64,000 bases of DNA from Nostoc sp. JL33. Its GTDB lineage: Bacteria > Cyanobacteriota > Cyanobacteriia > Cyanobacteriales > Nostocaceae. The stretch spans positions 1-64,000 of the forward strand of contig NZ_JABXKP010000082.1 in assembly GCF_017114985.1 (NCBI RefSeq), read 5' to 3'. Below are positions 1 through 9,010 of this stretch, in pieces (position 1 is the stretch's first letter; every line of letters starts with the position of its first letter). The notes beneath the pieces are model-generated. The model searched no databases, was not told where the DNA came from, and worked only from the letters and a program-made list of their open reading frames with translations. Both the position numbers and the translations under genes were made by a program.

Positions 1-56
1 ACTCCCCACTCCCCACTCCCCACTCCCCACTCCCCACTCCCCACTCCCCACTCCCC
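1..56. repeat. Heptamer tandem repeat, ACTCCCC x8
   Basis: Eight perfect head-to-tail copies of the 7-mer ACTCCCC, running off the left edge of the window. This is the STRR type of heptamer repeat common between genes of heterocystous cyanobacteria. The same motif on the other strand (GGGGAGT) recurs downstream of hemN's neighbour and inside lysC. Confidence 0.95.
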
Positions 57-126
57 TCTTTAAAATACCCATAGCCTCTTAGAACCTGATATAAATATAA
101 TACTACGGTTAATTTATCGGAGAATA

Positions 127-729
127 GTGTTATATAATATGGTGTCTTTGTACACAAGCTTATCTAGCTCAATCAGTAATAATACTAAGCAAATTTTTGC
201 CCGTAGGTCATTTTTGCCAGAGCATAAAAACGGTCTTTGGAAGATTGAAACGGGTTTTGTCAGGACTTTTACCTATCTGGAAGATGGTACAACCGTCGCT
301 CTGGGATTGTGGGGCCCTGGAGATATCGTTGGTAAGGCTTTGTCAAAATTAGAACCTTATCAGATGGAATGCCTAACTAAAGTGGAAGCGACAGTCTTAC
401 CCTTAGAGGAATGGACTCAACTAACAGAAACTCTACTTGCCCATATCCAACAGGCTCAAGAATTGATGATTATTCGTAGCCATAAAAAAGTGGATACTAT
501 GCTTATCAAGCTGTTGGCATGGTTATCCAAAAAGTTTGGTTCGGAAGTTGAGAAGGGACGTTTAATAGATATGCGTCTGACTCATGAAGACTTGGCGGAA
601 ATGCTCGGTTCAACTCGTGTGACTATCACTCGTGTTCTTGGGCAGTTTGAGCAAGAGGGCTTGATTAATCGTCTCTCCCTGCATCGAATTGTGCTGCGAG
701 AAGAAGAAATTTGGTACTACGAAATTTAA
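127..729 (+). CDS. Crp/Fnr-family transcriptional regulator
   Basis: A 200-residue Crp/Fnr-type DNA-binding protein. Residues about 25-95 form a short cupin-like sensor domain (GLWGPGDIVG is the typical beta-roll turn), followed by a dimerisation helix and a C-terminal winged helix-turn-helix at about 151-185 (LTHEDLAEMLGSTRVTITRV). The sensor part is shorter than in true cAMP-binding CRP and I see no clear cyclic-nucleotide phosphate-binding arginine, so the ligand is unknown. The GTG start is preceded by GGAG five bases upstream, and TATAAT lies about 30 bases before the start. It is 4-7 kb from the sulfate transporter genes; Synechococcus CysR is a Crp-family regulator of sulfur genes, so a CysR-like role is possible but is inferred from location only. 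Confidence 0.85.
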   Translation: MLYNMVSLYTSLSSSISNNTKQIFARRSFLPEHKNGLWKIETGFVRTFTYLEDGTTVALGLWGPGDIVGKALSKLEPYQMECLTKVEATVLPLEEWTQLTETLLAHIQQAQELMIIRSHKKVDTMLIKLLAWLSKKFGSEVEKGRLIDMRLTHEDLAEMLGSTRVTITRVLGQFEQEGLINRLSLHRIVLREEEIWYYEI

Positions 730-806
730 ATTATTTCAGCAAAACTAGCGATCGCCCTCAGCATAATTCATAATTACCCTACTAATAACTTTGATGGCTC
801 AAAAAA

Positions 807-836
807 TTATGAATTATGAATTATGAATTATGAATT
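807..836. repeat. Heptamer tandem repeat, TTATGAA x4
   Basis: Four perfect copies of TTATGAA plus a partial copy between the Crp-type regulator and the convergent NIL-domain gene. A second array of the same 7-mer lies near 27.15 kb. Confidence 0.85.
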
Positions 837-842
837 ATTTGG

Positions 843-1487
843 CTAGCGATCGCTATAAACGCTAAACAAATCCAGCCAAATCGGTAGCCCCAGTTTTTCT
901 AAATAACTCAGGCTAGAGTAGAGTTGCTTTGTTCTCCCCCACAAATCCAAGTCAAACCAGCCGTCATCTTGCGTATCGGGTTGAAGCCTAGCACTGGTGA
1001 TATTGACTGTTAGTCCATAACGAGAAACTAACTCCGAAATCACCGGTTCTTCATAATAAGTTTTTAAGATGCACAGTTGCAAGCGCAATCGATTGGTTTG
1101 ACCGAGAGAAACCCATTGCTGGAATTCTTCTTGCCATTGATTTGTCAGCGATGCAGAGCCTTTGGAACTCAGTTTGCTAGCTGGATTTGGGAAAGTTAGA
1201 GAGTGCTGGTTGGGTTGAATGTGGTTAGCGATCGCTAGTTGCAGCAAATTCACTCCCAATCCTTGCAAGTAAGATAGGCTATTTGTCAGTTTTTCGGGAT
1301 TTCCTGAAAGTTGCAAATCAAACCAGCCGTCGCTGTCACTGTCTGATGTCAGGGATGCAGCTTTGATATTGACGGTTAAACCATAACGAGACACCAGTCG
1401 GGAAATTACAGGTTGCCCGTGATACCTCTGAGGCACGAGAATTCGGCTGTGGACTGAAGCAGGTTCTACAGATTTTGTGGCAGACAT
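843..1487 (-). CDS. Protein with two NIL domains
   Basis: About 214 residues from the chosen start. Two tandem copies of the NIL domain can be read, each beginning near an xPVISxLVSRYGLTVNI motif and containing DGWFDL. NIL domains are small ferredoxin-like folds best known at the C-terminus of the methionine transporter ATPase MetN, where they bind the amino acid and regulate transport. A stand-alone double domain next to sulfate transport genes suggests a sulfur-linked sensor or regulator, which is inference. A longer reading would start at 1556, but its first 23 residues lie in an interspersed repeat (1505-1554), so I chose the internal ATG that begins MSATKS. A second NIL gene lies at 3.9-4.2 kb. 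Confidence 0.8.
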   Translation of the reverse strand: MSATKSVEPASVHSRILVPQRYHGQPVISRLVSRYGLTVNIKAASLTSDSDSDGWFDLQLSGNPEKLTNSLSYLQGLGVNLLQLAIANHIQPNQHSLTFPNPASKLSSKGSASLTNQWQEEFQQWVSLGQTNRLRLQLCILKTYYEEPVISELVSRYGLTVNITSARLQPDTQDDGWFDLDLWGRTKQLYSSLSYLEKLGLPIWLDLFSVYSDR

Positions 1488-1504
1488 CAGATTAATTCCC
1501 AATA

Positions 1505-1554
1505 GCGATGCCGTTCGCGGAGCGTCTCCAAGAGTTGGCGGGCTGCGCCTACGC
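1505..1554. repeat. Short interspersed repeat (SDR-like)
   Basis: About 50 bp beginning GCGATGCCGTTCGCGGAG and ending GGGCTGCGCCTACGC. Almost the same sequence lies inside sbpA at 7257-7301, and shorter relatives built on GCGATGCCTACGGCGGGC / GCGTAGGCG are scattered through the window. It resembles the very small mobile repeats (small dense repeats) described in Nostoc genomes. Confidence 0.8.
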
Positions 1555-1777
1555 AATTTTTGAGTTCGGCAGAGAATCTTGCTGATCCCGTGCCTCCAGA
1601 ACTCAACTGTACCTGGTTGGATATCAGCCTCATAGAGATTTTCATCTTTTTGGCTCTTATTAAACTACGGTAACTATATCGATTTAATGGACTTAGTTGT
1701 TATGTAAAGCAAATTACCACAAAGGCTGCAAAAAAACAATTGGCAAATTAACCTAAATTATGCTTAGGCGATCGCCT

Positions 1778-1910
1778 AATACGGTTCGGATAAGGTTTTT
1801 TGATGATACGCCGCTAATCGCAAAGACGCGATAAATCGCCGTCTTTACAATAATCAGTCCTTTGTAGAGACGGCGATTTATCGCGTCTCTTGCCTTAACC
1901 GAACCGTATT
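1778..1910. mobile_element. MITE-like element, 133 bp, full-length copy
   Basis: Bounded by perfect 12-bp terminal inverted repeats AATACGGTTCGG / CCGAACCGTATT. The interior has a second long inverted repeat around AGACGCGATAAATCGCCGTCT. It has no coding capacity. A shorter copy in opposite orientation lies at 61536-61621 and lacks most of the interior palindrome, so the two define a family. The arm ending ATCCGAACCGTATT also appears alone near 16337-16352. Confidence 0.85.
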
Positions 1911-2258
1911 GCTAGTGGGCATACTGCAAGTATCAAGTAAATAGCATTGAAATAGGGAAAAGAGTATGTTGACAAGATTTTGAAAAACTAATTTCTATCG
2001 CTTATTAAGAACTGTCTAGCACCTTGATACGTGAAATAACTGCAAGCAAGCCTTAAAGCATAAAAGTACACCATAATTATATCGCGCTATACGGTAGTTA
2101 TCAGGGTTTAAAACCCTGCGATTAATCCTTCATAACCATTGCTGGGTTTGATTTATAGCCGACGAAGCCCACTCATATCACAAAATCGAGTTTAGGTTTA
2201 CTGTGTTAGAATAATATTCAGTATAAAATAATGGCTTAAGTTTGGATTATAAAATTTA

Positions 2259-3770
2259 ATGATTAGTATTACTAAATTAAATAGAATTGACTTTCTAATT
2301 TTGATTGTGATTGTGATAATTGGTCTTATACATTTACCTTTTCCATTTGACGGAGATCAAGCATTTTTTAGGCTAGGTGCTTTGGAAATGCAACAAGGAA
2401 AGGTACTCTATCGTGATTTTTGGGATGTGAAGCAACCAGGGATTTTTTACTTTTATTTTTTGGCGGGAACTTTATTTGGTTTTAATGAGATTGGCATCCA
2501 TGTTTTTGAACTTATTTACATGGTGTTTTTTTCGATAATATTGTTGCTGACTCTCAAAAGCTATTTTCGGCATCAGATAATCGCAAGTCTAGTACCTTTG
2601 TTAACGGTTGGCGTTTACTATACTGTTTCAGGGGCTTGGCATCTTACTCAAGTGGAAGCACTGGTTGGTTTTCCTTTATTCATTTGTCTTTGGCTGACTT
2701 ATCAATCTTTTAAATATGAAGGGAAGCAAAGATTTTTTCTAATTTTACTGTCAGGCTTTATTGGTGGAATTCTCATCATATTTAAATTAATATTGTTGCT
2801 AATATTACTTTCTTTTTGGCTAACTCTCCTGATATATTCTCTAGTAATAAAACGGCAGACAATTCAAAAACTTTTTGTAGAAATCTGTCTTCCAATTTTT
2901 ATAGGTATTATATTTCCTATTCTATTTGTTGTTAGCTACTTTGCCTGGTTTAATAGTTTATCAATTTTGTATCAGACATTCTTTTTAGATCCACCTCGGA
3001 TTCTTGCGAACTCACGATTTGATCCAAATGAGTTTTTTTTCGGAATCAAATGGTTCTTAAATAGTTTTTACCCTCTACTTTTAGTGGCTATTGTTGGGGT
3101 AGATGTATCATTGCGGAAGTCGAAGAATATATTGACTTTGCTACTTGTTGTTTGGTGTATTTTTGGTTGGGGTGTTATTGTTCTACAACGTGGGGCATTC
3201 TGGGAGTACCATTATTTACTATTATTTGTACCTGTAGGTATTTTAGCAACTAAAGGATTAGATGTATTATGGCAGCCTTTAAAAGAATTGAGTTCTCCGC
3301 TTACTACAATTTTGCTCATATTTTTATTTATGTTCCCTTTCTCGTACACTATTACAAAAAAGAGTGTTTTTCTGGTTAATAACAATTTTGCTTTAGCTGA
3401 AAATACACGATTGAAATATCAGACTATTTTTAGACCAAAATATCCATCTCTTCGTTCAGAGGCTAACTTTATCTCTCAACCAGGAAGTCTTCCTGGTGAG
3501 ATTTATGTAGCTGGTGATCCATCTATTTACTACTTCTCTGGTCGGACTCAGGCAACATCACTGCGTGGTTGGGCACTTGAATATTTTCTACCTGAGCAAT
3601 GGACAGAACTTCTACAGCAGTTAGATTCATCAAAGCCTCCTTATATCTTTATTGATTATATTCAGCAGCCTACCATTAAAGAAAAGTTTCCCAAAATGCT
3701 GGAATTTATTGAGCAAAGATACCGTATTTTACATCAAAATAATAACGGTATTTGGTATATCCTTTTGTAG
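2259..3770 (+). CDS. GT-C family membrane glycosyltransferase
   Basis: A 503-residue polytopic membrane protein with about ten hydrophobic segments. The N-terminal loop after the first segment carries FDGDQAF (residues 30-36), with further acidic and aromatic residues in YRDFWDVKQPG (51-61). This is the layout of GT-C (PMT/ArnT-like) transferases, where an Asp-containing first external loop is catalytic and a polyprenyl-phosphate sugar is the donor. The C-terminal roughly 100 residues are soluble. The acceptor (lipid, protein or glycan) cannot be told. It is AT-rich in codon use compared with neighbours and stands alone, oriented away from the sulfate genes. A palindromic hairpin follows. Confidence 0.75.
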   Translation: MISITKLNRIDFLILIVIVIIGLIHLPFPFDGDQAFFRLGALEMQQGKVLYRDFWDVKQPGIFYFYFLAGTLFGFNEIGIHVFELIYMVFFSIILLLTLKSYFRHQIIASLVPLLTVGVYYTVSGAWHLTQVEALVGFPLFICLWLTYQSFKYEGKQRFFLILLSGFIGGILIIFKLILLLILLSFWLTLLIYSLVIKRQTIQKLFVEICLPIFIGIIFPILFVVSYFAWFNSLSILYQTFFLDPPRILANSRFDPNEFFFGIKWFLNSFYPLLLVAIVGVDVSLRKSKNILTLLLVVWCIFGWGVIVLQRGAFWEYHYLLLFVPVGILATKGLDVLWQPLKELSSPLTTILLIFLFMFPFSYTITKKSVFLVNNNFALAENTRLKYQTIFRPKYPSLRSEANFISQPGSLPGEIYVAGDPSIYYFSGRTQATSLRGWALEYFLPEQWTELLQQLDSSKPPYIFIDYIQQPTIKEKFPKMLEFIEQRYRILHQNNNGIWYILL

Positions 3771-3878
3771 ACGACCCACTAGTACCGCAAGGCGGAATTC
3801 GTAATGGGCTACGCCCCGCTACGCTAACGTAATTACCTGTTGGCAAGGGTTTCAGACATTTGAACCAAAATCTTCAAT

Positions 3879-3906
3879 AGTGGCGCACAGCTAGCTGTGC
3901 GCCACT
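3879..3906. terminator. 28-bp perfect palindrome between convergent genes
   Basis: AGTGGCGCACAG CTAG CTGTGCGCCACT is a perfect inverted repeat in the gap between the convergent glycosyltransferase and NIL genes. It could act as a bidirectional terminator, although no strong T run follows. Confidence 0.6.
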
Positions 3907-3926
3907 AGAATGTGTTGCTATAACCT

Positions 3927-4193
3927 TTACCAATCGCTTGCTTTAGTGTCATCCCAGACTTCCAACTCCAAGTCGCGAAGATAGGTTAACCCGCTCTGAA
4001 TTTGTGCATCTGTTCCTTGTAGTTCAAGGTCAAACCAACCATCACCGACAGCATTGGCTCCCAAAATTGCTGCGGTGATATTTACAGTCAGTCCATAGTC
4101 AGACACCAGGCGAGAAATCACAGGTTCCTGGTGATAATCCTTGGGAATTCTGAGGCGAATCCGTTTATTGGTAAGTGTATTGTCAGTAGCCAT
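3927..4193 (-). CDS. Single NIL-domain protein
   Basis: An 88-residue protein that is essentially one NIL domain: it begins with an RLRIPKDYHQEPVISRLVSD strand-helix start and has GDGWFDLELQG in the middle. It is clearly homologous to each half of the double NIL protein at 0.8-1.5 kb. It lies downstream of cysW on the same strand with a 146-base gap, so it may be the last gene of the sulfate transporter operon. Because known NIL domains bind sulfur amino acids in MetN, a sensing or gating role in sulfur uptake is a reasonable inference. Confidence 0.8.
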   Translation of the reverse strand: MATDNTLTNKRIRLRIPKDYHQEPVISRLVSDYGLTVNITAAILGANAVGDGWFDLELQGTDAQIQSGLTYLRDLELEVWDDTKASDW

Positions 4194-4339
4194 ATCTGAA
4201 TTATTTCAATCCCTGATCGGGATTGGTACAGAACTGTCCTTAACCCTAATGGTAATTTCCTGATAGGTACTAGGTAGATCGTACCATGTCCCATGATTTG
4301 CTTGTATCCTATTCAAAGGATAACTATAATCGCTTGATT

Positions 4340-5215
4340 CTATTCAACATCTTTAATGCTGGTTTTACGTTCCACAATCTCCTTCAGCACTAAGGTTACT
4401 ACTGCTAGCAGCGCCAACAGTACAGCCGCAGAAAAAGCAGCCTCGGTTTCATACTGTTTGTAAGCATCTTCTACAAACAGTGGTAGGCTCTGGGTTTGGT
4501 CAGCAATGTTGCCAGACACCACCGAAACTGCGCCGAATTCACCCATTGCTCTGGCATTGGTCAAAATTAAACCGTACAGTAAGCCCCAACGGATACTGGG
4601 CAGGGTGACGCGCAAAAATATCTGCCAATCTTTCGCACCTAGAGTTCTAGCAGCTTCTTCTTGATCCTTACCAAATTCCTCTAAAACAGGAATCACTTCT
4701 CGTGCCACAAACGGCATACTTACAAATGCTGTAGCTAGCACCATACCTGGAAAGGCAAAGACAATCTTGATATCATGGGCTTGGAGCCAAGGGCCAAACC
4801 AGCCATTTCGACCGTACAGGAGTACAATCATCAATCCTGCGACTACGGGCGAAATCGAAAAGGGTAGGTCAATTATGCTCAAAACTACGGCGCGTCCGGG
4901 AAATTTGTGGCGAGCGATCGCCCAAGCTGCACATAGCCCAAATACTGTATTTACAGGCAGAGAAATCAAAGCTAACCATAGCGTCAGCCAAGCTGCATGG
5001 AGAAAAGCTGGCCGCGTCAGGTTGGATAGAAATGGCCCAACTCCTTTGCTGAAGGCTTGGACAAAAACGTTGATTGCAGGGATGTATTGAACCAGAGCTA
5101 AATAGGCGATCGCTATACCAATTAAAACTATTGGCACCCAACTCTTCTGCTCTTTAGGCTTGGCTGTATCTGTATCAGATGCAGATGAGTGAAAACTTGG
5201 CTTATCTACTGTCAT
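4340..5215 (-). CDS. cysW: Sulfate/thiosulfate ABC transporter permease CysW
   Basis: A 291-residue inner-membrane permease with six predicted membrane segments. The cytoplasmic loop has the EAA motif [20 protein letters not shown] that contacts the ATPase. It pairs with CysT to form the channel that imports sulfate delivered by SbpA. The ATG overlaps the 3' end of cysT by 14 bases, indicating translational coupling. A soluble N-terminal tail of about 28 residues precedes the first membrane segment. The motif [11 protein letters not shown] is typical of CysW. The cognate ATPase gene cysA is not in this window. Confidence 0.93.
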   Translation of the reverse strand: MTVDKPSFHSSASDTDTAKPKEQKSWVPIVLIGIAIAYLALVQYIPAINVFVQAFSKGVGPFLSNLTRPAFLHAAWLTLWLALISLPVNTVFGLCAAWAIARHKFPGRAVVLSIIDLPFSISPVVAGLMIVLLYGRNGWFGPWLQAHDIKIVFAFPGMVLATAFVSMPFVAREVIPVLEEFGKDQEEAARTLGAKDWQIFLRVTLPSIRWGLLYGLILTNARAMGEFGAVSVVSGNIADQTQSLPLFVEDAYKQYETEAAFSAAVLLALLAVVTLVLKEIVERKTSIKDVE

Positions 5216-6062
5216 ATCGCCTTGCCCATGCTTGTAAGAAATTAATTGCCAACAGCAGTACCAAGGAAATTGATAGTAAAACTATACCAATTACTGTTGC
5301 ACCAGAATAGTCATACTGCTCTAAGCGCTGGAAAATCAGCACAGGTGCAATCAAATCTTGGAATGGCGTATTGGAAGAAATAATCACAGTCGAACCATAC
5401 TCTCCAACTGCACGGGAGAAACCCAAAGCAACACCAGTTAAAATTGTCGGAAATAAAGGCGGCAAAATCACTTTCCAGAAGGTCTGCCATTGAGAAGCAC
5501 CTAGACACCAGGCGGCTTCTTCAATTTCACGTTCCATTTCCTGAAGCACAGGTTGCACAGTCCTCACGATAAAAGGTAGTGAGATAAATATCATTGCCAC
5601 CGCTACTCCCGTGCGTGTAAAAGCTACCTTAATTCCCAGTGGTGCTAGTAGCGAACCTATCCAGCCATTATCGCTGTAAACTGTTGCCAGGGTTAACCCG
5701 GCTACCGAAGTTGGCAGTGCAAAGGGTAAATCTACTGTGGCATCAATCAAGCGTTTTAAGGGAAAGTCGTAGCGAACCAGAACCCAAGCAATCAGAGTGC
5801 CAAATACGCCATTGAGTAAGGCAGCAAATATGGCTGTAAAAAAAGTGACGTTATATGTAGCTAATGCAATATCACTGGTTGCGATCGCCCAAAATCTCGC
5901 CGGAGTTTCCGTACTCGCTTTCAGGAACATGGCAATTATGGGTATAAATAACATCACCGTCAGGTATCCTATGGTGATTCGCCAAGTCCAGGGAACGCGC
6001 CCCAATTTCTTCCAGAACGGTGTTTTACGTTCCACTTGCACAGAAGGAGATACAGTCGTCAT
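5202..6062 (-). CDS. cysT: Sulfate ABC transporter permease CysT
   Basis: About 286 residues, six membrane segments, EAA motif [20 protein letters not shown], and the C-terminal [12 protein letters not shown] stretch characteristic of CysT/CysU. It is the second permease half of the sulfate/thiosulfate importer, encoded between sbpA and cysW. I chose the ATG that starts MTTVSPSVQ; an upstream in-frame TTG two codons earlier is also possible. Neither has an obvious Shine-Dalgarno sequence, and a run of CAAAATTTTG-like repeats lies just upstream. Transcription probably starts before sbpA. Confidence 0.93.
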   Translation of the reverse strand: MTTVSPSVQVERKTPFWKKLGRVPWTWRITIGYLTVMLFIPIIAMFLKASTETPARFWAIATSDIALATYNVTFFTAIFAALLNGVFGTLIAWVLVRYDFPLKRLIDATVDLPFALPTSVAGLTLATVYSDNGWIGSLLAPLGIKVAFTRTGVAVAMIFISLPFIVRTVQPVLQEMEREIEEAAWCLGASQWQTFWKVILPPLFPTILTGVALGFSRAVGEYGSTVIISSNTPFQDLIAPVLIFQRLEQYDYSGATVIGIVLLSISLVLLLAINFLQAWARRYDSR

Positions 6063-6155
6063 AGTCAAAAATTCAAAATTTAAAATTCAAAAAAAGTTTT
6101 TTATCAATGGTCGATTGTTTTTTCTACTAGCTACCGACCATTGATTAATGACTAA

Positions 6156-7337
6156 TTACCGTTTCTTTTGGGCTTGAATCTTATCAAACAGTCCCCCATC
6201 TGCGAAGAACTTTTTATCAATTGCTTCCCAACCGCCGAAGTCTGCAACTGTACCCAAACTTTTCACCTTGGGAAATTTGTCTGTGACTTCTTTAGTTTGA
6301 GCTAAAGTTTCATCCACAGGTCGAAATCCGAATTTGACAAACTCTTGCTGTGCTGAGGGGCTATAGAGGTATTTGACAAAACCTTCAGCAACTTCGCGGG
6401 TTCCGTGCTTGTCAACGTTTTTATCTACCACAGCGATCGGATTGTCGATGGATATATTCACATCGGGAACGACATACTCAACCTTTTGGCCTTTTTGTTG
6501 TGCCAAGATAATTTCATTTTCATAGTTGATCAAGGCATCCCCCTGACCCTGCTTGGCAAATGTGTCTGTGGCTTCCCGCGCATCCTTGGTCAGGATTGGC
6601 ACATTATTGTAAACCTTGGTCACAAATTCAGTAGCTTTAGCCTCATCTCCACCAGTTTTAATCACGGAGTTCCAAAGCGCCAGGAAATTCCACCTAGCAA
6701 TACCTGATGTCTTGGGGTCAGCAGTAATCAGTTTTATACCACCTTTTGCCAAATCTTCCCAAGTCTTGATTCCTTTAGGATTACCTGGACGAGTTACTAA
6801 TGCTGCCACAGTTTTAGAGACAATACCATTATTGGGAACTTCTTTCTCCCATCCTGACTGAATCAATCCAGCTTTCTCAATCTTAGAAGTGTCTCCAGAC
6901 AATGCCAAGTGAACAACATCTGCTTCCAAACCATCGATAACGGCGCGAGTTTGGGAACCAGATCCGCCATAGCTTTGCTTGAAGACGACAGTTTGATTAT
7001 GATCTTTCTTCCACTGTTCTACAAACTTAGGAATGATCGCTTCGTGAGCCGCTTTGGTAACTGCAAACGACACAAGAGTTAATTCAACATTTTCCTTGGT
7101 TGCAGAAACAGGATTAGCAGTAGGCGTTTGTGTGGAAGAATTATTCTGACTTCCACCAGAGCAGGCGGCAAGCGCTACACTCAATACTGTACCGACTAAA
7201 AAGAGTGATACAAAGCCTTTGAGCGAACTTAGTCTGAACCGATACGTTCTATTGAAGGCGTAGCCCGCCAACTCTTGGAGACGCTCCGCGAACGGCATCG
7301 CTTGTAACCTTTTCAGTAGGAGTTGCCACAAATTCAT
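6156..7337 (-). CDS. sbpA: Sulfate-binding lipoprotein SbpA with in-frame repeat insertion
   Basis: A 393-residue periplasmic sulfate-binding protein, first gene of sbpA-cysT-cysW. The signal region (about residues 38-58) ends in the lipobox LSVALAAC with Cys59, so it is probably membrane-anchored. The mature domain has family motifs such as KQSYGGSGSQTRAV and the C-terminal FRPVDETLA. A good GGAG lies eight bases before the ATG, which supports this start. Residues 13-27 (AMPFAERLQELAGYA) are encoded exactly by a 45-bp interspersed repeat, making the N-region before the signal sequence unusually long (about 37 residues). Whether this alters export is not known. Confidence 0.93.
   Translation of the reverse strand: MNLWQLLLKRLQAMPFAERLQELAGYAFNRTYRFRLSSLKGFVSLFLVGTVLSVALAACSGGSQNNSSTQTPTANPVSATKENVELTLVSFAVTKAAHEAIIPKFVEQWKKDHNQTVVFKQSYGGSGSQTRAVIDGLEADVVHLALSGDTSKIEKAGLIQSGWEKEVPNNGIVSKTVAALVTRPGNPKGIKTWEDLAKGGIKLITADPKTSGIARWNFLALWNSVIKTGGDEAKATEFVTKVYNNVPILTKDAREATDTFAKQGQGDALINYENEIILAQQKGQKVEYVVPDVNISIDNPIAVVDKNVDKHGTREVAEGFVKYLYSPSAQQEFVKFGFRPVDETLAQTKEVTDKFPKVKSLGTVADFGGWEAIDKKFFADGGLFDKIQAQKKR
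7257..7301. repeat. Interspersed repeat inside sbpA
   Basis: A 45-bp copy of the element at 1505-1554 (here AGCCCGCCAACTCTTGGAG through GGCATCGC). Its length is a multiple of three and it keeps the sbpA frame open, adding 15 residues before the signal peptide. Confidence 0.85.
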
Positions 7338-7520
7338 TCTATTTTCTCCACTAAATCTACAAATAATTGATGGGAATACAGTTATATAGTGTTTATCATA
7401 CTGGATGATTCCATCTATCTAGTTGCAAACACCAAAAAACCTCACATTCTTTATCAAGAATATGGTGATTCTACCAGTTCTGTGAGAAATTAGAAATACT
7501 TTACTTCCAACTATCAAGTT

Positions 7521-7549
7521 GCGTAGGCGCAGCTCGCCGTAGGCATCGC
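7521..7549. repeat. Short interspersed repeat upstream of sbpA
   Basis: GCGTAGGCGCAGCTCGCCG followed by TAGGCATCGC, a 29-bp member of the same short-repeat family, in the roughly 290-base gap between sbpA and the TauE/SafE gene. Confidence 0.7.
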
Positions 7550-7631
7550 AATCAGCTAGCTTATGTATCAAGCAAATTGCTAGGGAATAGCTAATTTTTT
7601 GAGGATAGTTTATTCTAGCGATGGGCTTCGC

Positions 7632-8396
7632 TCAATGCAGTGCAACAAAATCAAGTAACGTCTTGAGTGCAAGGGCAATTACTGTTGTGAGGAATATACG
7701 CCGCAACCAGATGTTGCTTAGTCTAAGGGCAACCCGCGAGCCGACGATTCCACCGATAAACATAGTAATACTCAGAATAATACCTAGTTTGTAATCAACT
7801 ATTCCCTGTATAAAGAAAATAATGGTGGCAATCAGCGAAGAAAAAATATTGATAAACTTTGTGTTTGCTACCGCCTGAACAAACGTCATCTTAAATAGAC
7901 TGACATAAGCTGCTGTGAGCATGGTGACATAGCCACCACTAAAGAAACCACCATAAATACCAAGCACAAAAGTTGCCACATATCCACCAATTTCTGCTAT
8001 TCGTGATCGACTCTTTATTCTGGAAACGATTCCAGCATTCCGATTGCTGATTGAAAACACGGCAACCACAATCATCAAAATCGAGATAATCAAAGGCATC
8101 GATTTTGAAGGTACAACTAAAACAAGAAATGCACCGATAATTGAGCCTAAAAGCGTTAAGAAAATCATTATTGGTAAGCGACTGTGGTCAATTGCTTTTT
8201 TACCAATAAAAGGCAATGTACCACCAACACTCATAAAGGTTAATGCCAGCATATTGGTCGCAAGAGCAGTACGCGGTTCAATACTCAATTGCAACATTAC
8301 AGGAACGGTAATTAAAGAAGTGCTGCCTGTAATGACACTTATGACACTTGTTATAAAGAAAATTGCAATGAGGAATACTAATTGAGTAGTAGTCAT
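7632..8396 (-). CDS. TauE/SafE family membrane permease
   Basis: A 254-residue protein with about eight membrane segments in two repeats. It opens with a GSTSLITVPVML motif and has GIYGGFFSGGYVTML at the start of the second half, both typical of the TauE/SafE (DUF81) family, many members of which export sulfite, sulfoacetate or other organosulfonates. Its position just upstream of the sulfate import operon on the same strand fits a sulfur role, but substrate cannot be read from sequence. The start ATG is the first codon after an AT-rich leader. Confidence 0.8.
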   Translation of the reverse strand: MTTTQLVFLIAIFFITSVISVITGSTSLITVPVMLQLSIEPRTALATNMLALTFMSVGGTLPFIGKKAIDHSRLPIMIFLTLLGSIIGAFLVLVVPSKSMPLIISILMIVVAVFSISNRNAGIVSRIKSRSRIAEIGGYVATFVLGIYGGFFSGGYVTMLTAAYVSLFKMTFVQAVANTKFINIFSSLIATIIFFIQGIVDYKLGIILSITMFIGGIVGSRVALRLSNIWLRRIFLTTVIALALKTLLDFVALH

Positions 8397-9010
8397 TAGA
8401 TATTTTATCTTTATGTTGTTAGTAATACATTTTTTGCAAGTATGCTTACAATAGCTAAAAAATACTGTAGCTCTTGTAAAACAAGAGCTACAGCATTTTT
8501 AAACTATATTAATCTAGATATAATTCAGTGTAAAGCTATAGATTTTATACCAAGAAAAGCGGTATTTTTTATATAAATTGGTAACAACTAAGTTGGGAGA
8601 GAGTTGTATAAATTGGTAAATTACAACAGTGAAATACATCTGTTATAGAGAATATTCCTCATGCGTGTTAACTGAAGCTGAAACCCTTTTCAAACCTCGT
8701 TTCCAGGTCTAAGAAGGAAATGCTTGTTTTTGCGGTTCTGCCGCGAGGAAGTAAGGCAGAGCCTTACAGAGGGCATTCCTAGTCAGAGACTAGGAACGAG
8801 GCAATATATTAAAACTTTTTTGCTTACTAGCTTTTACCTGAAGTTGACACGTATGAGTATTACTGTGTCCCTAAATAGCGTGTCTATTTACCTGAAAATT
8901 GACTGTAAATTACTGAATATGAAAAGCATGAAAAACAAAACCCATCTAGAAAGTATCTAAATGGGAAAAATATCTGGTTAATTTTTGAATTCGCTAACAG
9001 AATCAGATTC
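8397..9010. other. Gene-free region with hairpin and degraded repeat
   Basis: Contains a strong hairpin at 8465-8493 (CTGTAGCTCTTG, five-base loop, CAAGAGCTACAG, then ATTTTT) and, at about 8700-8800, a degraded interspersed sequence with TTCCTAGTCAGAGACTAGGAA. Short open frames here have no recognisable protein features. Confidence 0.5.

Larger units (their letters stand above)
1488..2258. other. Gene-free region with two interspersed elements
   Basis: Holds an interspersed repeat directly upstream of the NIL gene and a 133-bp inverted-repeat element (listed separately), then AT-rich sequence leading to the glycosyltransferase gene. No further gene is supported. Confidence 0.6.

Noticed and set aside
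127-729. Naming the Crp-family gene cysR or ntcA
   Set aside because: The HTH and sensor are too generic, and NtcA is distinctly different in its conserved helices; location near sulfate genes alone is not enough.
1488-1556. N-terminal extension of the double NIL protein
   Set aside because: The extra 23 residues come from an interspersed repeat; the internal ATG gives a normal NIL start.
4340-7337. Molybdate or phosphate transporter assignment
   Set aside because: Two permeases with CysT/CysW-specific motifs and an SbpA-like binding protein fit sulfate better.
8724-8960. Plus-strand 78-residue frame
   Set aside because: Its first third lies in a degraded repeat and the rest has no protein-like features or ribosome site.
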